From the NCBI RefSeq assembly GCF_026262505.1, contig NC_067207.1:34254082-34318081 (forward strand): a DNA stretch of 64,000 nt. Direction: 5' to 3'. How positions within the stretch are numbered: position 1 is the first letter of the stretch; the number at the start of each line of letters is the position of its first letter. Of the stretch, positions 1 to 12,007 are shown piece by piece. The notes under the pieces are model-generated. The model saw only the letters and a list, made by a program, of their open reading frames with translations, was not told the origin of the DNA and searched no databases. Position numbers and translations under genes: made by a program. This DNA comes from Trichomonas vaginalis G3 (lineage: Eukaryota; Parabasalia; Trichomonadida; Trichomonadidae).

Positions 1-47
1 CTCCTAAAGAGGAAGAGAACATTGACATTGACCCAGAAATGTTCTAA
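1..47 (+). pseudogene. C-terminal end of small element A protein (partial)
   Basis: Only the last 15 codons are inside the window (acidic tail ending ENIDIDPEMF). They match the end of the gene at 21632-22050. Function unknown. Confidence 0.5.
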
Positions 48-96
48 AAATAAAATTTTATTTTTACATGTCAAATTTCTTTTTCTCTGGAACTGG

Positions 97-514
97 TTCA
101 GATTCTTTTTCTCTTCTTCTACTTTCTTTTCTTTTCTTTTCTTCTTTCTTCTTTTTCTGGTGGAGTTATGTCAAATTTGGCGCAACTATATTTATGTAAA
201 AGTTCTTTGTCTTTAATAGCTCTTCTATTCTGTTTTCTATTTCATCTTCAAGAACAGCGCATGTGTCTCTTTGCATTCTAAGAAGTTTTGTTGGACTTCA
301 TCTCTCCAAGAGGCGTCATCTCTGTCAACAAGTCTGTCATTGACAAATTTTAAGACTTCTCTGCCTAATGTTTATGGTTCTTGTCATATTCCCAGAAACA
401 GAACTTTAGAACAAATTCCCCTTTCTTGTTTACACTATGTAAGATTTTATGGTCGACAGATGTTTTGCTGTCAAAAAGCTTGTCTCGAATATAGATAGCG
501 AAATCGCTAGACAT
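97..514 (-). pseudogene. Frameshifted copy of element A small acidic/basic protein
   Basis: This is the second copy of the protein encoded at 22118-22519 (start MSSDFAIYIRDKLF). The start codon is at 512-514. Frame breaks in the middle and in the lysine/arginine-rich tail prevent a continuous reading here. Function unknown. It is divergent from the ATPase gene that begins at 551, about 36 bp away. Confidence 0.55.
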
Positions 515-550
515 TTTCTAAAAGATAAAAATTTTAATTTTTCTAAAAAT

Positions 551-838
551 ATGTTAGAAAAAAAGTTTGCTGACATTGACAAGAAATTTGAGAATGTTTT
601 AAACAAGAACAAGAGGAAGTTAGAAATGCTCAGATAAAACCCATACATGACAAGTTCTTATTTGCTCAGAATGGTATAACAGGTCTAATTGCACCACCTG
701 GGTCGGGTAAGACTTTCACTTATCTTAAAATGGCTGCACAACAACAAGAACTAGATGAGAAGAACCCATTTTATGAGTTAGTTGTCCATTTGTAGTACTT
801 CTGGTCAATTTGACCAAACCGTCAATTCGTTCAAAGAT
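551..838 (+). pseudogene. Packaging ATPase, 5' part only (truncated, frameshifted)
   Basis: This matches the first ~95 codons of the packaging ATPase at 22556-23426. The Walker A motif (APPGSGKT, nucleotides ~690-715) is visible. A one-base difference near 615 and another near 787 break the frame, and the gene is cut off at 838 by the junction with the A' terminal region. It cannot make a complete ATPase because Walker B and the C-terminal half are missing. Confidence 0.75.
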
Positions 839-839
839 A

Positions 840-971
840 GAATTCATACAATATCGAGTGATTTTGATCATTTTTTTTAACATATGAAGTAAAAAATGTA
901 TGATTCTTACGGTTTTTATTCTTACGTTTTTGAATAAATCAAGATTTAAAAAATTTTCAAAATTGTAAGAC

Positions 972-977
<6 letters not shown>
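840..977. repeat. Truncated left terminal repeat of A'
   Basis: This equals positions 11840-11977 of the intact left terminal repeat and is the reverse complement of 52791-52928. The outer 43 bases, including the AGTAGTATATAATGCGGG tip, are absent. A run of A residues and the GC-rich GGGGCTGCGCCCC hairpin follow, as in the full copy. Confidence 0.85.
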
Positions 978-1004
<27 letters not shown>

Positions 1005-1067
1005 TAGTGGGGCTTCCAGGGGCTGCGCCCCTTCTAGCCCTGAAGATGTTTAGTATAAATGAAGTTT

Positions 1068-2258
1068 TTATTCGGTATATTCTGAATCTTGAATGTCTTG
1101 GAAATTTTCTTCTTCTTCGCTCTTCGAGGTGAGGATTTCTTCGACTTCTTCTTCTTCGCCATTGGAGCAACAAATCCTGCGATGAAAACTTTGTATATAC
1201 CTTCTTGAGGAGTCTCTATGATGAAAGTCGTATTGTTGAGGAAATGGAACTCGACATCTTGAACAAATTGGCAACTGCTGTGTGTGAATTTTGCAATTGT
1301 GAGAGGCTTTCCTTTATAGCCCTTGGGAAAGCTTGAGATAGTTACTGTTCCTCCATATGGAACTCTGGCAGGAATATCTAAAGCAACAGTTGTTATAACG
1401 TGGAAATTGTCTTGAAATTCTGGTAAAGGTTCAATGCAGTATAGTCGTTTTGACTGGTTGTCTTTTGTGTAGAAATATAAATAGAATGACCTTTCACCAT
1501 GTTCATTCAATTCTTCCAAATAATTGTATGAATTTGGATATAAACGGACAAATTCAGCAATTTTAACTTCTTGTAAATGCTTCTGCAAGTTCTTTGGAAA
1601 AAAAGTAATGAACTGGTCAATAGCTTGCAACGCTATGAGATTGGCAGTAACGGGTAAATATGAAGCAAACATGTCAACAAGTACGCCAGGGTCTTTGATT
1701 TCGTTTTCAAGAGGCTGAATGGCATCCATGACAGCTTGAAACATCTCGTTATAATCTCGATTGTCTTCTGAACCCCACTGTTCATTTAACTTATCTAACA
1801 ATTCTAACTTTTCTTTGCGTATTTTCTACGAACTTTCTCTGAAAGAGGAGTGTCGCTATCTTGTGTGTCTTGAATTTGAGACTTAAATTGTTTGCTAAAG
1901 GCGAGATATCGTGTTTGCGACCTAGTGGTCATTGCAGAATGTGTTTCTGTATGTTCGATGGATGTGTTTCTGTATTTTCGGGTGGTTGTGTTTCTGTATG
2001 TTCGATTGGAATCTGATTGGTATGAACTTCTTCTGAAAATGCTTCTGTTCCGATAGTTGTTGTTGCCTGACCTGTTGGCTGAGCTGTTTCTTTGTGCAAA
2101 TGCATATTGTCCAACAAATTGTCTTGAATTGTATGAGGAAGTTGTTTTGGTATTATAGGAGGTCGTAAGGGTTTTGAGAATGGTGAGACATAAGTTGTAG
2201 GAACTTTAACTGCAGAGGTAGTCGAAGAATTGTTTGCGACACTTGTTCTTCCTTCCAT
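1068..2258 (-). pseudogene. Leftmost element A gene, frameshifted copy
   Basis: This copy of the gene at 12071-13263 encodes a ~400-residue protein of unknown function with a Ser/Thr/Pro-rich N-terminus and a Glu-rich C-terminal tail. Here the frame is intact at the site near the N-terminus where the other copy is shifted, but it is broken near 1160 and near 1810-1830. Comparing the two copies shows that the breaks are independent. Confidence 0.65.
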
Positions 2259-2724
2259 TATGAAAAATGAACCGTTTTTTTCGGACTACTCATAGAAAAG
2301 TTTAAAATAAACCGTTTTCGTCAACGGTAACCCCCTCTATTTTTTATTTTATTTAATATTACCGTTGGAAAACCGTTCCATCTCAAATATCGAATGAACT
2401 ATAAACGTTTTTTGTTTTCTATATATACTTTTTTGTCAAACGGTAAAACTTTTTACACAACGGTTTTTGAGAGTCGTCGCCGTTGACTTTTTTGTAGAGC
2501 ACTCAAATATTATAACTTTGTCCGACAAGTAAGGGTCTATCGTCGCTACAGGAAAAGTTACAGGCGTTCCAAGGAAGTATACTTTGAGAAGCCTTTTTCC
2601 CCTTATAGAATGAGATAGGACGGTTATTTTACAAAACTAACAACACTTTGACCGAGTAGTTTTTTGTGCTGAACAAAAAGTGTCATATAAACATCTGTCA
2701 AAAACCGCTTTTAACTTCACTAAA
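2259..2724. promoter_or_regulatory. Divergent intergenic region with AACGGT/ACCGTT cluster (A' copy)
   Basis: This lies between the minus-strand first gene and the plus-strand large coiled-coil gene. It has seven AACGGT or ACCGTT hexamers within about 200 bp, starting with ACCGTT about 10 bp from the first gene's start codon. The other element copy (13264-13733) keeps six. The hexamer fits the Myb consensus (pyrimidine-AACGG). Whether it acts as a promoter is inference. Confidence 0.5.
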
Positions 2725-5700
2725 ATGCCACGTAAGCTACGTAGAATATACGTAAGAGGAAGGGAGCATTGAAACATCCAATAGTAAAACTGACACCACA
2801 CAAACAGTTGCAACAACAAATATGAATGACCCCACTATGTTGACAACAAATGTCAAGCAACCTATGCTTTTAAACCGAGTTATAGGTGCACAGAGTGGAG
2901 GTTTAGAAGAGCGGCACTTTTAGCGAAAATGGCAGGCTATGGTGGAGCTGCAGACGGAACAGCTTATAACCCTCAAAGTCAAATGAATTTGAGTTCACTC
3001 AAAAATCAAATAACAGATGTCAAAAAGTCAACATAGACATACAGAAACAAATAAGTGAAAACGAAAAGAAACTAGAATATGACAGACACACAAAGAAACT
3101 CAATGAGTTAAACGTAGAGAAAAGAAGAAAGAAGAACAACTGAAAGAACTAAGTACAGAGGAATATGCGAAAAAAGTGTCAGAAAGAAAAAGCAGCAGAA
3201 GTAGAAAAATGGAACAAAAAAGATGTCATGTTATAAATTTGAAAAACCATACTACTCAATATAAAGTTCTGAAAGATGAAGAAATAAAACAAAAAGCCCT
3301 GAAGACATATATGGATAGCGATGAGTATAAAAAAGAAGTTGAAGCAAATGTAAAGGCAGAAAAACTTTTACAGTTGCAAAACCAAACCGTACAGTATGAA
3401 AACTTAGCACAAGAAAGTAAAAATAACGACGCAGCCATGCAAAAGGCAATGAAAAGCGCAGAATATATAAAAGCTAATAATGACGGTTAGATGCCCAAGC
3501 CAACGCTAAAGCAGCCCAACTTATAGGGTCAATAAGGACAAAAATACAAGCGGATGAAGACAGTTCAAATGAAGCTTTAATGATGCTGACTTTAAGAACG
3601 CCTTCGAAGCTCTTCATAGTAAGGTGAAACTAGTGAACGACTTCTCATCTGGAAAGAAACTGAAGTCTGAAGGTTTCGACAACGAGTTAAGAGAAGTAGC
3701 ACAAAATATGACGAAAATAACAGATGCAGCAACGAGACAGGCAGTTCAAAGTGCCTATGACGCCGTTAGAGCAACTGTTGTGGAAAGTCAAGAAAAGAGT
3801 TACAACAGACCAAAACAGACCTAGTAAATGCTTTCTAAAAACGAAAAGTCAGGTAGGACATTTAGCTGCAGATGGAACATATGTGCCAGCTGGTGAACTT
3901 AATACCAGCTGTGGAACTTATATACTGCTAGTGGAACTTATATACCACCAAACCTCCAAGAGAAGCACCTGCACCAGGACTACCTAAAACATTTACATCG
4001 TCACATGGACACAGACACAGGCATGCACCAAAACCAACACAACAACCAACAGTTCAAAACACTGCACCACAACCAACAGTCAAAACACTGCACCACAACC
4101 AACAGTTCAAAATCCAGCACCACAACCAACGTTCAAAACACTGCACCACAAACAACAGTTCAAAACACTGCACAGCAACAACCACAAACAGAGCAAGGAC
4201 ATAAAAGAAGTAGAGAACAAGGAAACCAAGAATTCTTAAAAATGCTTAAGGAAGACTATGGTACCCAGATACTCTTGACTTAGTGACAGATATAAAGAAG
4301 CTATTAGAAAGTTCAAGGAAGGAAATACTGACCCGAACCTATTTAGCTTTATGGTTCAGCACCAAATGGGATATAATTTCAAACCTGGAAAATACAAGCT
4401 CGCTAAGGGATATGATTTAATAGCATATCATCCAAATGACATGGATGAATTTACTCCGAGATATTTGGTGTCAGAGCTAAATGATAATTCAACTCTCTCA
4501 TGAAACGCGTAAAAAATAGAGACGGAACGAAAGAAGAAAGGTTTATGAGTCCGGATGACTTAGATAGGGAACTTTTTAAAAACGGTCTCGGAATATATGA
4601 AATGCCAGCAGATGAGGTACAAGAAACTCCACAGGAAGAAGTTCAGATACAACCAGACATGGAAGAAATAGTTCAGCAACAACAGCTAGAAGAGCCTGAA
4701 GGAAACAAACAAGTCCCTCCTTTGGAAACTAACTTCACAGAACTAGATGAAGATTTGGAACAGCCGAAAAATCTTGACCCTCAACAAGAGTATGCGGAGA
4801 ATATGGAATCTTTCCAAGAGTCTAAGAAAAATTCAGCTGACATAGTAGAAGAATATCGAAAAATGTTCGCCGACATACAAAAGACTCCAACATCAGATGA
4901 AAATATCCAGCATAGAATGGAAGTACTGAAAGATAATGTACACAAATACAACAATCCTTTTTACTTACGAGCATATAACGTTCAATCTTTGGATGAACTC
5001 GGTGAAATAAAAGGTTAAATTTCAACAAAACATATAGAAATGAAACATTGTTTAAAGTTCATTCAGAACCTAGCCAATATGGAAACAAACCTACTTTGTT
5101 TTTCTGCAGACGATGGAACTACAATGAGATGGCGTCATAAAGCTAATCCGGATAGGTGGTTCATTAACCTTACAACCACAATTCCAAGAAGTTGTAGACG
5201 CAATGGAAGTGAATGGTGAACCAGATGTAGCTGGTATTTTAGCGCGGCTTTAATGCCATTGAAAGATATGAAACATGCAGATATTTTGGACCAGTATGAA
5301 ATGAACATGGCTGATGGAAATATAACACCTGACGTTCTAGAACATTTATCTCAAAGAACTACACAGAACCATAGAGATGGTATATTTGGTGAAGAGTTTA
5401 GAAAGAAAGTTAGGGAGAGAGAAGGAAGAGAACCTATTGTACATGACCTTGCAAACGAAAGTTTACAAAATGTCATAAAAACTTACTTTGCAGACAATGA
5501 ACTGAGAAGGGATGAATATTTAAGAAAACTCAAATGGACAGTACCAAATGAAATGTTAGTATTGAAAAACATGTTCCTTGACAAAATAAAACCAACTACA
5601 GAAATAAATGACGAAAGACTGAAAGATTGGGTAAAAGCTTTCCCATTCACAAAAAGATATTGTTGGTAACATGGAAAGAAAACCAGAATGGCTACAAAAA

Positions 5701-5986
5701 CATATATTTGGAAACGAGCTTATTCCATATGGACAAGCTATGATTTGAAGAGCTTGAACCGGAAACTCAGGAAAGAGTCATGCAAACAATAGCGAAGACT
5801 CAAATACAAACTATGACAAAATCTTTCTAGGATATAGGTTACCTGAGATGGGCGACCAGAGCCCAAAGGCAAAAAGGACATGGGAAATTTACAACATACT
5901 AGGTGAACATGAGGCAAAAGATGCAACAAAACTCAGTCAGGAAGAAAGTAAAGCTTGGTCGGAGTGGGTTCTATTATGACACATAA
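2725..5986 (+). pseudogene. Large coiled-coil structural-type protein, frameshifted copy
   Basis: This is the second copy of the gene at 13734-16988. It begins with the same basic N-terminus (MPRKLR) and ends with the same GRSGFYYDT tail. About ten frame breaks are scattered through it, including losses of single bases near 2740, 2910 and 3030. It still reads through long stretches (3176-3490, 4500-5018, 5253-5669). Not usable as a gene in this form. Confidence 0.7.
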
Positions 5987-6018
5987 ATCCAACTATTCTA
6001 TATTTTTACCCATATAAA

Positions 6019-7622
6019 ATGTACGCCGCTCAGAATATAACGCCAACAGTTTTGGATGCCATGAACGGAAATGTTTCCGAATGGTATAACGAATGCGACA
6101 ATGCCATTAGAAGGTCAGAAATAGTCCTGAACTTACGAATATACAACTGCTGTTTCTTATGGAAACGTAGTGAGTTTGGAGAAGGTTCTTCAACAACAGT
6201 AGATATTGCAGCGACAGGTTTCACATTATTTCTATTGACAACTCATTCTTATACGTGGAACAAGACATTGAAATAAACCTTCTGCCAAGTTGTCTGACAA
6301 GAAAGGTTGCAATGGAATTTTCTATGTCGGATACCAATATGCTCCAGAAGTTTTCATGGGATATAAGATATATTCTAACTCTGACTTAGTCCAAACGGTA
6401 ACATGGGCAAACTATGAATGGTTCGCTTTGAGAAACTCAGTAACAACCACAAGCTAGAGAACAAACAGACCAGTATGCAACTATTGAGAAAATAAGAAGA
6501 CTTGACCCTAACGTTCCAGGAGTTTATGTTAACCTTTCTGTTCAGATGGAAATGCTGCCACTAAAGTAAAACTGAAACTGTAGAGTTCCTTTGTCATCTT
6601 TCCTCATCTTCAGGTTTTTAAGATACTGCCAAACTGGGCAGGAAAAATTTCTATCGAACTTACTCCAAGCAAAAATAACTTAGTCATTGCACCAACACAA
6701 GACCCATTCACTCTTACTGTAGCTGAGAACTGTGGAGCCAAGTTCTGTGACTTTTGCAAAGATAAGGTTGACTTAGACTTTGGTTTCTCAAACTTCAACA
6801 CTGAAGTAAACTATTATTTCAATGCTGCTGGAACTGCTTGGGACCCAGTTAAGTTCACATATGCGAAAAGTTTGAATGCAAGAGAATAGAAAGCAGACTT
6901 GCAGTCTATATGTTGGACCCAGATATTTCAAAAGCTTTAGCTGCCAAATATATTGCAGTCCACTTATGTTCCCTATACACCAAATATCTGTCAAAGACTT
7001 TGCAGGTGAAGTTGGAAAACCAAAGTGCTGACCCAGGTGCAAGAACAGATATTGCTTTAACAACTGCAATGAAACATGCAGATACTATGTTTGTACTGTT
7101 CAGACGAACTATAAATGACTATTCTTGTTTCTAACAACCCTGGTATTAAATTTATATAAACATAGATGGCAAATATTATCCAAGAGAAGAATATTCTACA
7201 GTTGAGGATATGAGGTCATACAACTTGACATTAGATGCTATGAACTTTAACAACAACTTCACAACAACCATTAACCTGAAATGCAAAGTTCTATTATGCC
7301 ATATGTGAAAGTATGGACTCATACAGGAGGTCAAAAAACTCAAATATACAAATGGAGACCGTTCAAACTTTTGGCTTGGCATTCCATTTGCTGACTCAGA
7401 AGACTTTATGGGTGGTATTTCAACTGTTGGTACAGTTTCAAATACAATATACTGGGTGACAGAGACGGTCCAGATGAATTGAAACAAAGAAGTTTACAAA
7501 ACCAATAGCACTTTTCACGGAAGATGCTCTTTTGAAGATTCGTTCGATGAAACCTGCTGGGGCTCCTCAGATTGGTATAACGACAGCTTCCATCGAGCAG
7601 ATTTTGGCAGCAGAGTCAGTAA
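6019..7622 (+). pseudogene. Major capsid protein, frameshifted copy
   Basis: This is the second copy of the capsid gene at 17021-18622, starting MYAAQNITPTVLDAMNG. Single-base insertions and deletions (for example near 6128, 6276, 6445, 6540, 6860, 7135, 7150 and 7435) split it into short open stretches. Start and stop positions and surrounding spacing are conserved. Confidence 0.75.
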
Positions 7623-7687
7623 GTTGTTCTTGAACTGACTTCTCTCCGTCAAATATTGACAGTACGCCAGTTTTGACTAATATTGTA

Positions 7688-7932
7688 TTATAAACTTTCC
7701 TTAGTATATCGGTCAGTTTTTGAAGTTATATTTTTGTCAACGTCAAGAACTTTCACCATCTCGGTTATACCAACTTTCTTTGCTTTATGAAAATATTTAG
7801 GTTCAGCAAAGACTGCTATTCTATAACATTTTCCATTGTTTGTGTAAAGAACTATTCTGTCAATGTATTTGTATTGTTTGTGAGTATAAACCTTGTTTTG
7901 CTTCAATTCGAAAGATATCCGAATACGTCCAT
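7688..7932 (-). pseudogene. Small tyrosine/lysine-rich protein between capsid and next gene
   Basis: The minus-strand reading KVYTHKQYKYIDRIVLYTNN is open here through an extra G that the other copy (18690-18932) lacks. An ATG at 7930-7932 is in the same region but out of frame by one base. The gene converges on the capsid gene and diverges from the gene at 7951 across an 18-bp spacer. Function unknown. Confidence 0.4.
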
Positions 7933-7950
7933 CTTTTTATTCTAAATAAA

Positions 7951-8436
7951 ATGTCATTTCCGAAAAATAGAAGCATAAGTGTTTCAAAAGGTTTAATGGC
8001 GGTGGCAGATGTGAAGTTAAATTCACCAACTCAAACAAACAGTCAAAGTGTTGTTGTCAATGTCAAAGACAGAGATGTTGAAGTGGGGAAACCATACGAG
8101 GCGAAGATGGTATAACAATTGTTCCTGTAAAAGAACAACCAACATTCCTGAAGTTAGCAGAGACTTAAGTTCTGTTGCAGATATTCGAAATTACTACATG
8201 CAACTGAAAGATAAGCTTAAAACTCAGGAGAAGATTTGTCTAAGCTTTAGGTATAATGTTAAACTTGGTCGAACACAACCTGTAAAAGTGAACTCATATG
8301 TCATCGCACCTCGTGAAATTTTGAAAGAACTATTGAAACTTTTGACAGAGGCAGACGATATAAACATCAAAGAAATAGAACCCGACATTGCTTGCTGTGG
8401 TGTTTCATATAATATCATGACAAATATACGTTATGA
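7951..8436 (+). pseudogene. 162-residue-type element A protein, frameshifted copy
   Basis: This copy of 18951-19439 starts MSFPKNRSISVSKGL. A base is missing near 8101 (GAGGCGAAG instead of GAGGACGAAG) and further shifts fall near 8135, 8238 and 8400. Function unknown. Confidence 0.6.
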
Positions 8437-8659
8437 AAGGAGGTGAAACTGTATGAACTTAAATATAGTTCCCAGACGTTTATAAAAATATTTGACGACC
8501 ACAACATTTCATTAAATTTATTGCTAAGTAAATGGCAGAAGACATAGTGGTTTTATACTATTACGACTAAAAACCCTGAGTCATATAATTCATAAAACAA
8601 AACTTACAAAGTCCTCAAGGACGATATTGTAAACTACCTTAAACACGATGACGACTAAA
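8433..8659 (+). pseudogene. Remnants of two tiny element A genes
   Basis: These correspond to the 32- and 42-codon open frames at 19436-19663 of the other copy. Both are disrupted here by single-base changes. No function can be assigned. Confidence 0.35.
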
Positions 8660-9330
8660 GCCTGTTTTGCCTCTTTTGACACCAGAAGAATTTATTGTTT
8701 GATAAGGTAAAAAATACTTCTTTGAAGATATACTCTATCAGATATACCACCAACAGGTTTGTTGACTTATTAATACTTTAAGGACGGATGTAACATGTGC
8801 TGCAACTAGAGCAGTTTCATTATGTTTGGATGTCCGACTGAGTTTAGTATAAACGATATGAGCTATAATACAAAACTTATATCTGGTTTTTACTACCAAC
8901 AGTTTCCTATAACAGGAAAGGTGTCATACAAGGTCTATCCGTTCATTGACTTTAAGTACACCTATTTTATATATTGTTTCAAACTTAGGTTCAAAGTGCT
9001 ATTCGAATATCGACAGAAACTACTATGACCAAAAGATACTCATGCGTATAACAACACATTCTCTGGTGGTTTGCCTATTGTTCATTCGAATGCAGGAGTT
9101 TTCAGCTTTAGTAAACTCAAACACTTTAGCAAACATAAACTACCTTAGTCGACGCAAACTTTGTTCCTGTAAAACTTTTATGTCCTATGTATTTGTCAAT
9201 GACGGCAGAAGTGTTTCGAATTGGAAGATGCAACTGGTGAAAGTATTGTATTACAAGAACAACTTCAACAACAAATAGCCAAGAACAACAAATGCAACAA
9301 ATGGACAATGCAACAATAGCTCAAGAATAA
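8648..9330 (+). pseudogene. Minor-capsid-like protein, frameshifted copy
   Basis: This matches 19653-20330. The start MTTKACFA and the glutamine-rich tail are recognisable. Several frame breaks are present (near 8673, 8700, 8768, 8895). It is the last element gene before the junction with host DNA at about 9355. Confidence 0.6.
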
Positions 9331-9356
9331 AAAAATAATATTTTTTTTATTTTTAA

Positions 9357-10139
9357 TAAAATTGTCCCAATCTCTCAAGTATAACAATTGGTAAAAAAGT
9401 TGAGTCAATTGGAGAAAGTGCTTTTTCTGGTTGTTATAGCTTAACTAATATTACAATCAAAACAACAAAAAATATCACCGAATCAATCGCAGTTAATGCA
9501 TTTGATGGCTGCTTAGTTTCTTATTTATTTTATGAAACTACAGAATTCACATTAATCAGTTTTGATGGATTCCAAAATAAAGTTCAAGCAATTAAATTTA
9601 ACATTTCAAATTCAAAATCAATTAGAAAAATTCAAGAAATAACATCATTGCCATCTTTGTCTCATTTTACAAAATTAAAATATATCATAATCCAAAATAT
9701 AAATGATTTAACAATCCCAGAATCTTTTGCTAAAGGAGATGATATTGAAATCTTTATTGCCAACAATATAAAGTATATCGATCCATATGCATTCAAAGAT
9801 TGTTCTATTAGCAAATTCACATATCTTGGAACAGACAAACTTGAAGGAAATTTCCTTAAAAACGCCAAATCGTGCCAAGAAGTAATAACATCTTCAGAGT
9901 ATAATTATAATAAAATTGGCGGAAAAGCAATTAATCTCAAATTTAATAAAGTAACTGGTAAATACGAAAAACCAAATAATAATATCGGTAAAATAATAGG
10001 CATTGTTGTGGGAGTGTTAGCTGCTCTAATTATTATAGGAGTTATTGGCTTCATTATATACAAGAGAAAATCTGCAAAGAAAGCTGACAATTCAAATATT
10101 GATGAAGAAGAAAACAATATTGTCGCGGAAAATCCATAA
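9357..10139 (+). pseudogene. BspA-like leucine-rich-repeat surface protein, 5'-truncated
   Basis: The frame is open from the junction at about 9357 with no start codon before 9648, so the N-terminal part has been lost to the A' join. The first part fits BspA/TpLRR (LRR_5) repeats: CPNLSSITIGKKVESIGESA and NAFDGCLVSYLF, then PESFAKGD and IDPYAFKDCSISKFTYLG. Near the C-terminus is a membrane segment (GKIIGIVVGVLAALIIIGVI, nucleotides ~9985-10060), a KRK stop-transfer and an acidic cytoplasmic tail. This architecture is typical of the large trichomonad BspA surface family, where such proteins are thought to mediate contact with host cells or bacteria. Confidence 0.7.
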
Positions 10140-10682
10140 ATTGAATGATCATACTTATATATTATATTTAGTAAAATTTTTAATTTTAGTTTTTTTCTAA
10201 ATATACATAAAATATGAAATTCTAATACAACCATTATATCATACATGAAGTGTATTATAATAACACACTTTGGGTTTGAAACATTTTCTTTCATCTACTT
10301 TTGGGACAAATGAACTATATTACCACACAAATACCGTAAAATGGAGTTTTGAAGTAAATATAGTTCTTTTATCCTAATTGATTGTTTAGAATTCTAAATT
10401 GTTAACAAATATGATTTGTGTTATTAATAATATATAATCAATTTGGATTATAAATACCTTTAATCATACAAGTGGTATATATGATGAAATAATGATTTGT
10501 TACTGATCATATATTGAATCAACTAGAGTGAAAACTAGATGCATTACTTTCCTCATCTATTGATAACCTCAATTAGTTTGAAGATCGATCCCAATAATTC
10601 CCAAGATTATGGGAAACTGAACAGGTGGAGAAATGCTATTATTGATAATATAAACAAACAAAATTTTATTAAATAAAACAAG
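10140..10682. other. Intergenic region, nothing recognised
   Basis: This is very AT-rich DNA between the convergent BspA-like fragment and the disulfide-isomerase-like fragment. No convincing gene or RNA was seen. Confidence 0.5.
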
Positions 10683-11622
10683 TTACAATTCATCAAATTG
10701 AGGATTATTTTCATTAGATGAAGATGTTTCATTAGTTCCAAGAACTTTCTGCAAATATTTTTTGAGTTTTTCTTTTTCAATTAAAGGAAAACTCTGAGAT
10801 CTGTAAACTAACTTCATTAATTCCTGAGAAACAGCCTTTCTATCGAAATCTGGCTCTTTAACACTCAACTTCTTAGAGCCACAAATATTCACAAACCTAA
10901 TTAAACTTTCACGATTGAAACCTTCTCTGAGAGAGTCATCATCACGCTTATTACGCATGGGAAAGATCCTTACATGAGGGACTCCTTCCATAAACGGAAA
11001 TCCCCCTTCACAGCTATTTTTTGTGATATCAATATATCCAAATTTGAGAAAATCTTCATTTGAACACTCAGAAGCAAAGTTTTGGAATACAGGGAAGAAG
11101 TTTGCACAATGTTCGCAGCCTTCTCTTGTATACAAAACAATGACATCTTTTTCTTCATCATTTATGAAGTTTTTGTAGGTTTTTCCAACAATTTTCTGCA
11201 GAGTATTGTTTATTTCTGGTATAGGTTCTGATGCAAAGACGGGTTTGAGTTTTTCATTTCTGATATCTTCCAAAATTTCTTTAAATCGAGATATATACTC
11301 GGTAGAATTAAATTGTTTTGCGAGAAAATCCTTTGTAAAGTAATTGGAAGTCTCGTAATAATAGTTTTGTTTCCAATTAAAAATAACAATGTTTTTTCCT
11401 CTTTGTAATCGATAATGAAGGGTCTGTTCTGCATAATTAGTGAATCTTGGGCCAAGGTATCCAACAACAAACTCTTCATACAAAAGACCAATTTCATAAA
11501 GCGTTTCTTTCATTTCTGGAGAATATCTGTTTGAAGAAATGGCAACAAAGGTCTTATCTTCATCCATTATGTCGGAATATCCGATTTTTCTACAAATAGG
11601 AATAGAATTTCTTAGAAAACTG
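10683..11622 (-). pseudogene. Protein disulfide isomerase-like, C-terminal part (gene split by insertion)
   Basis: This encodes thioredoxin-fold segments, with a redox CxxC in TREGCEHCANFFPVF (nucleotides ~11095-11140), a following SCEGGFPFMEGVPHVRIFP segment that carries the cis-proline region, and an acidic tail. No KDEL-type ER retrieval signal is seen at the end (NPQFDEL). An internal ATG occurs at 11565-11567, but the frame stays open upstream to the 20-bp duplicated site at 11603-11622, where it matches the broken end of the N-terminal part at 54409. The two halves form one minus-strand gene interrupted by 42.8 kb. The N-terminal half lacks a visible CxxC, so the active site lies here. 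Confidence 0.75.
11603..11622. repeat. 20-bp target-site duplication, left copy
   Basis: TAGAATTTCTTAGAAAACTG is repeated exactly at 54409-54428. It codes for the same residues (SFLRNS) at both broken ends of the isomerase-like gene. Removing 11623-54408 and one copy restores a continuous frame. Twenty bases is unusually long for a DNA-transposon duplication. Confidence 0.75.
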
Positions 11623-11686
11623 GAGTGTGGTAGAATTTACGAAAAAGTGACACTTAACCTTAAATTTTCAAACACTATTTTTTGAT

Positions 11687-11796
11687 TGTATTTTGTTATT
11701 TATATATGTATATATTTATATATGTATATATTTATATATGTATATATTTATATATGTATATATTTATATATGTATATATTTATATATGTATATATT
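11687..11796. repeat. 16-bp AT minisatellite, left flank of Maverick
   Basis: This is a tandem array of GTATATATTTATATAT, about 6-7 units. The last six bases (TATATT) are the target duplication. The array resumes in phase at 52978, showing that the 41-kb element landed within one satellite array. Confidence 0.9.
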
Positions 11797-11973
11797 AGTA
11801 GTATATAATGCGGGTTTTGTGACTTTTTTTGTAAACGTAAGAATTCATACAATATCGAGTGATTTTGTATCATTTTTTTTAACATATGAAGTAAAAAATG
11901 TATGATTCTTACGGTTTTTATTCTTACGTTTTTGAATAAATCAAGATTTAAAAAATTTTCAAAATTGTAAGAC

Positions 11974-11977
<4 letters not shown>
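11797..11977. repeat. Left terminal inverted repeat of the composite element
   Basis: The tip is AGTAGTATATAATGCGGG. The reverse complement occurs at 52791-52971 over 181 bp. Three copies of the octamer CGTAAGAA/TTCTTACG lie inside (at ~11835, ~11905 and ~11920), possible protein-binding sites for the integrase or replication machinery (inference). Confidence 0.9.

Positions 11978-12007
<30 letters not shown>

Larger units (their letters stand above)
1..839. mobile_element. Fragment of element A, packaging-ATPase region
   Basis: This stretch matches the interior of the fuller element A copy at about 22004-22842 in the same order and orientation, with scattered single-base indels. It holds the end of one gene, one whole minus-strand gene and the first third of the packaging ATPase. 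At 839/840 it switches abruptly to a sequence that lies near the left terminal repeat of A, so the ATPase gene is cut. The left limit is outside the window. It is a remnant, or one side of a rearranged or chimeric join. Confidence 0.8.
840..9355. mobile_element. A': 5'-truncated left portion of a second element A copy
   Basis: This segment matches 11840-20345 of the fuller element almost base for base at an offset of about 11,000. It starts 43 bp inside the terminal repeat and ends just after the minor-capsid-like gene, where the sequence changes to a host BspA-like gene. Nearly every gene has one or more single-base indels, more densely than in the other copy. The right end, terminal repeat and all genes from the helicase onward are missing. 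Confidence 0.85.

Noticed and set aside
3252-3449. Minus-strand frames opposite the coiled-coil gene (also 14190-14502)
   Set aside because: Antisense shadows of Lys/Glu-rich coding sequence; they recur in both copies only because the sense gene does.
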